Origin: Mesorhizobium sp.
GTDB taxonomy: Bacteria; Pseudomonadota; Alphaproteobacteria; Rhizobiales; Rhizobiaceae
Length of the DNA stretch: 23,147 bases
NCBI GenBank assembly: GCA_030698645.1
Contig: JAUYMV010000327.1
Coordinates: forward strand, 1-23,147
Direction: 5' to 3'
Of this stretch, positions 22,976-23,147 are shown one piece after another. Positions within the stretch are counted from its first letter, which is position 1; the number at the start of each line of letters is the position of its first letter. Below the pieces are notes generated by a model. That model was given only the letters and a program-made list of their open reading frames with translations. It did no database searches and had not been told where the DNA came from. The position numbers and the translations under genes are program-made.

Positions 22976-23147
22976 CTACGCGGCGACGCCAAGGCTGGCC
23001 ACATATCGCCGCCAGCCGCCGAAGGACGAGATATCGGTCGCGCCGTCGAGGCCGGCCTGTTCGGCCAGAAAGCCCTTCGGGCAGGTGCCGTCCGCGAGCT
23101 GGATCGTGCCGATGCCGAGCGGGGGCGGAATCGCCGCGACGAAGCGC
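22976..23147 (-). CDS. atzF: Allophanate hydrolase, C-terminal fragment (gene runs off the window)
   Basis: Translating the minus strand to the TAG at 22976-22978 gives 56 residues whose pattern matches the C-terminal domain of AtzF/DUR1,2-type allophanate hydrolase: AAIPPPLGIGTIQLADG, then KGFLAE, then GATDISSFGGWRRYVASLG. This enzyme splits allophanate to ammonium and CO2 in urea-carboxylase or cyanuric-acid pathways. The N-terminal amidase domain lies beyond the right edge, so activity cannot be judged. It converges on cysG with a 16-bp gap. The match is from remembered family pattern; the fragment is short but distinctive. Confidence 0.8.
   Translation of the reverse strand, partial: RFVAAIPPPLGIGTIQLADGTCPKGFLAEQAGLDGATDISSFGGWRRYVASLGVAA

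Noticed and set aside
1..23147. CRISPR array, tRNA/rRNA genes, insertion sequences or prophage parts
   Set aside because: I saw no regularly spaced repeats, cloverleaf-like sequences, transposase motifs or flanking terminal repeats in the window.

Overview
The window is GC-rich and almost fully coding. It looks like the chromosome of an alphaproteobacterium, probably of the Hyphomicrobiales (rhizobia and relatives). The basis is the codon composition and the gene order nasT-nasS / nrtABC-nirBD-nasA-cysG beside an allophanate hydrolase. The lineage is an inference, because no rRNA or other marker gene is present. It holds two large opposed blocks and the tail of a third unit.

Left block (about 59-10453, minus strand). 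Seven tightly packed genes run leftward from about 10453. In transcription order they encode 103, 94, 373, 443, 1285, 445 and 689 residues. Every product begins with a Sec-type signal peptide. Three junctions are 4-bp ATGA overlaps, one gap is 2 bp and one is 10 bp, so this reads as one translationally coupled operon for an exported assembly. I recognise no family for six of the seven. The first product resembles a stand-alone Lrp/AsnC ligand-binding (RAM-like) domain that has been exported. The 1285-residue product has two long coiled-coil regions around a hydrophobic segment. The last product may end in a beta-helix. The only sizeable gap, 78 bp between the first two genes, is filled with three hairpins. 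This block is the best candidate for an undescribed system.

Right block (10726-22959, plus strand). This is a complete assimilatory nitrate pathway. NasT (ANTAR antiterminator) and NasS (cytoplasmic nitrate sensor) come first. A 347-bp control region follows, in which I can read two NtrC-like sites, an IHF-like site, a sigma-54 promoter, a two-hairpin ANTAR target and a strong intrinsic terminator. After that come the nitrate ABC transporter NrtABC, NADH-nitrite reductase NirBD, nitrate reductase NasA and siroheme synthase CysG. Nitrate is imported, reduced to nitrite by NasA and then to ammonium by NirBD, whose siroheme is made by CysG. The leader architecture implies dual control: nitrogen limitation (NtrC/sigma-54) starts transcription, and nitrate (NasS releasing NasT) lets polymerase pass the terminator.

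Right edge (22976-23147, minus strand). The C-terminal end of an allophanate hydrolase converges on cysG, which suggests that urea/allophanate nitrogen use is encoded next door.
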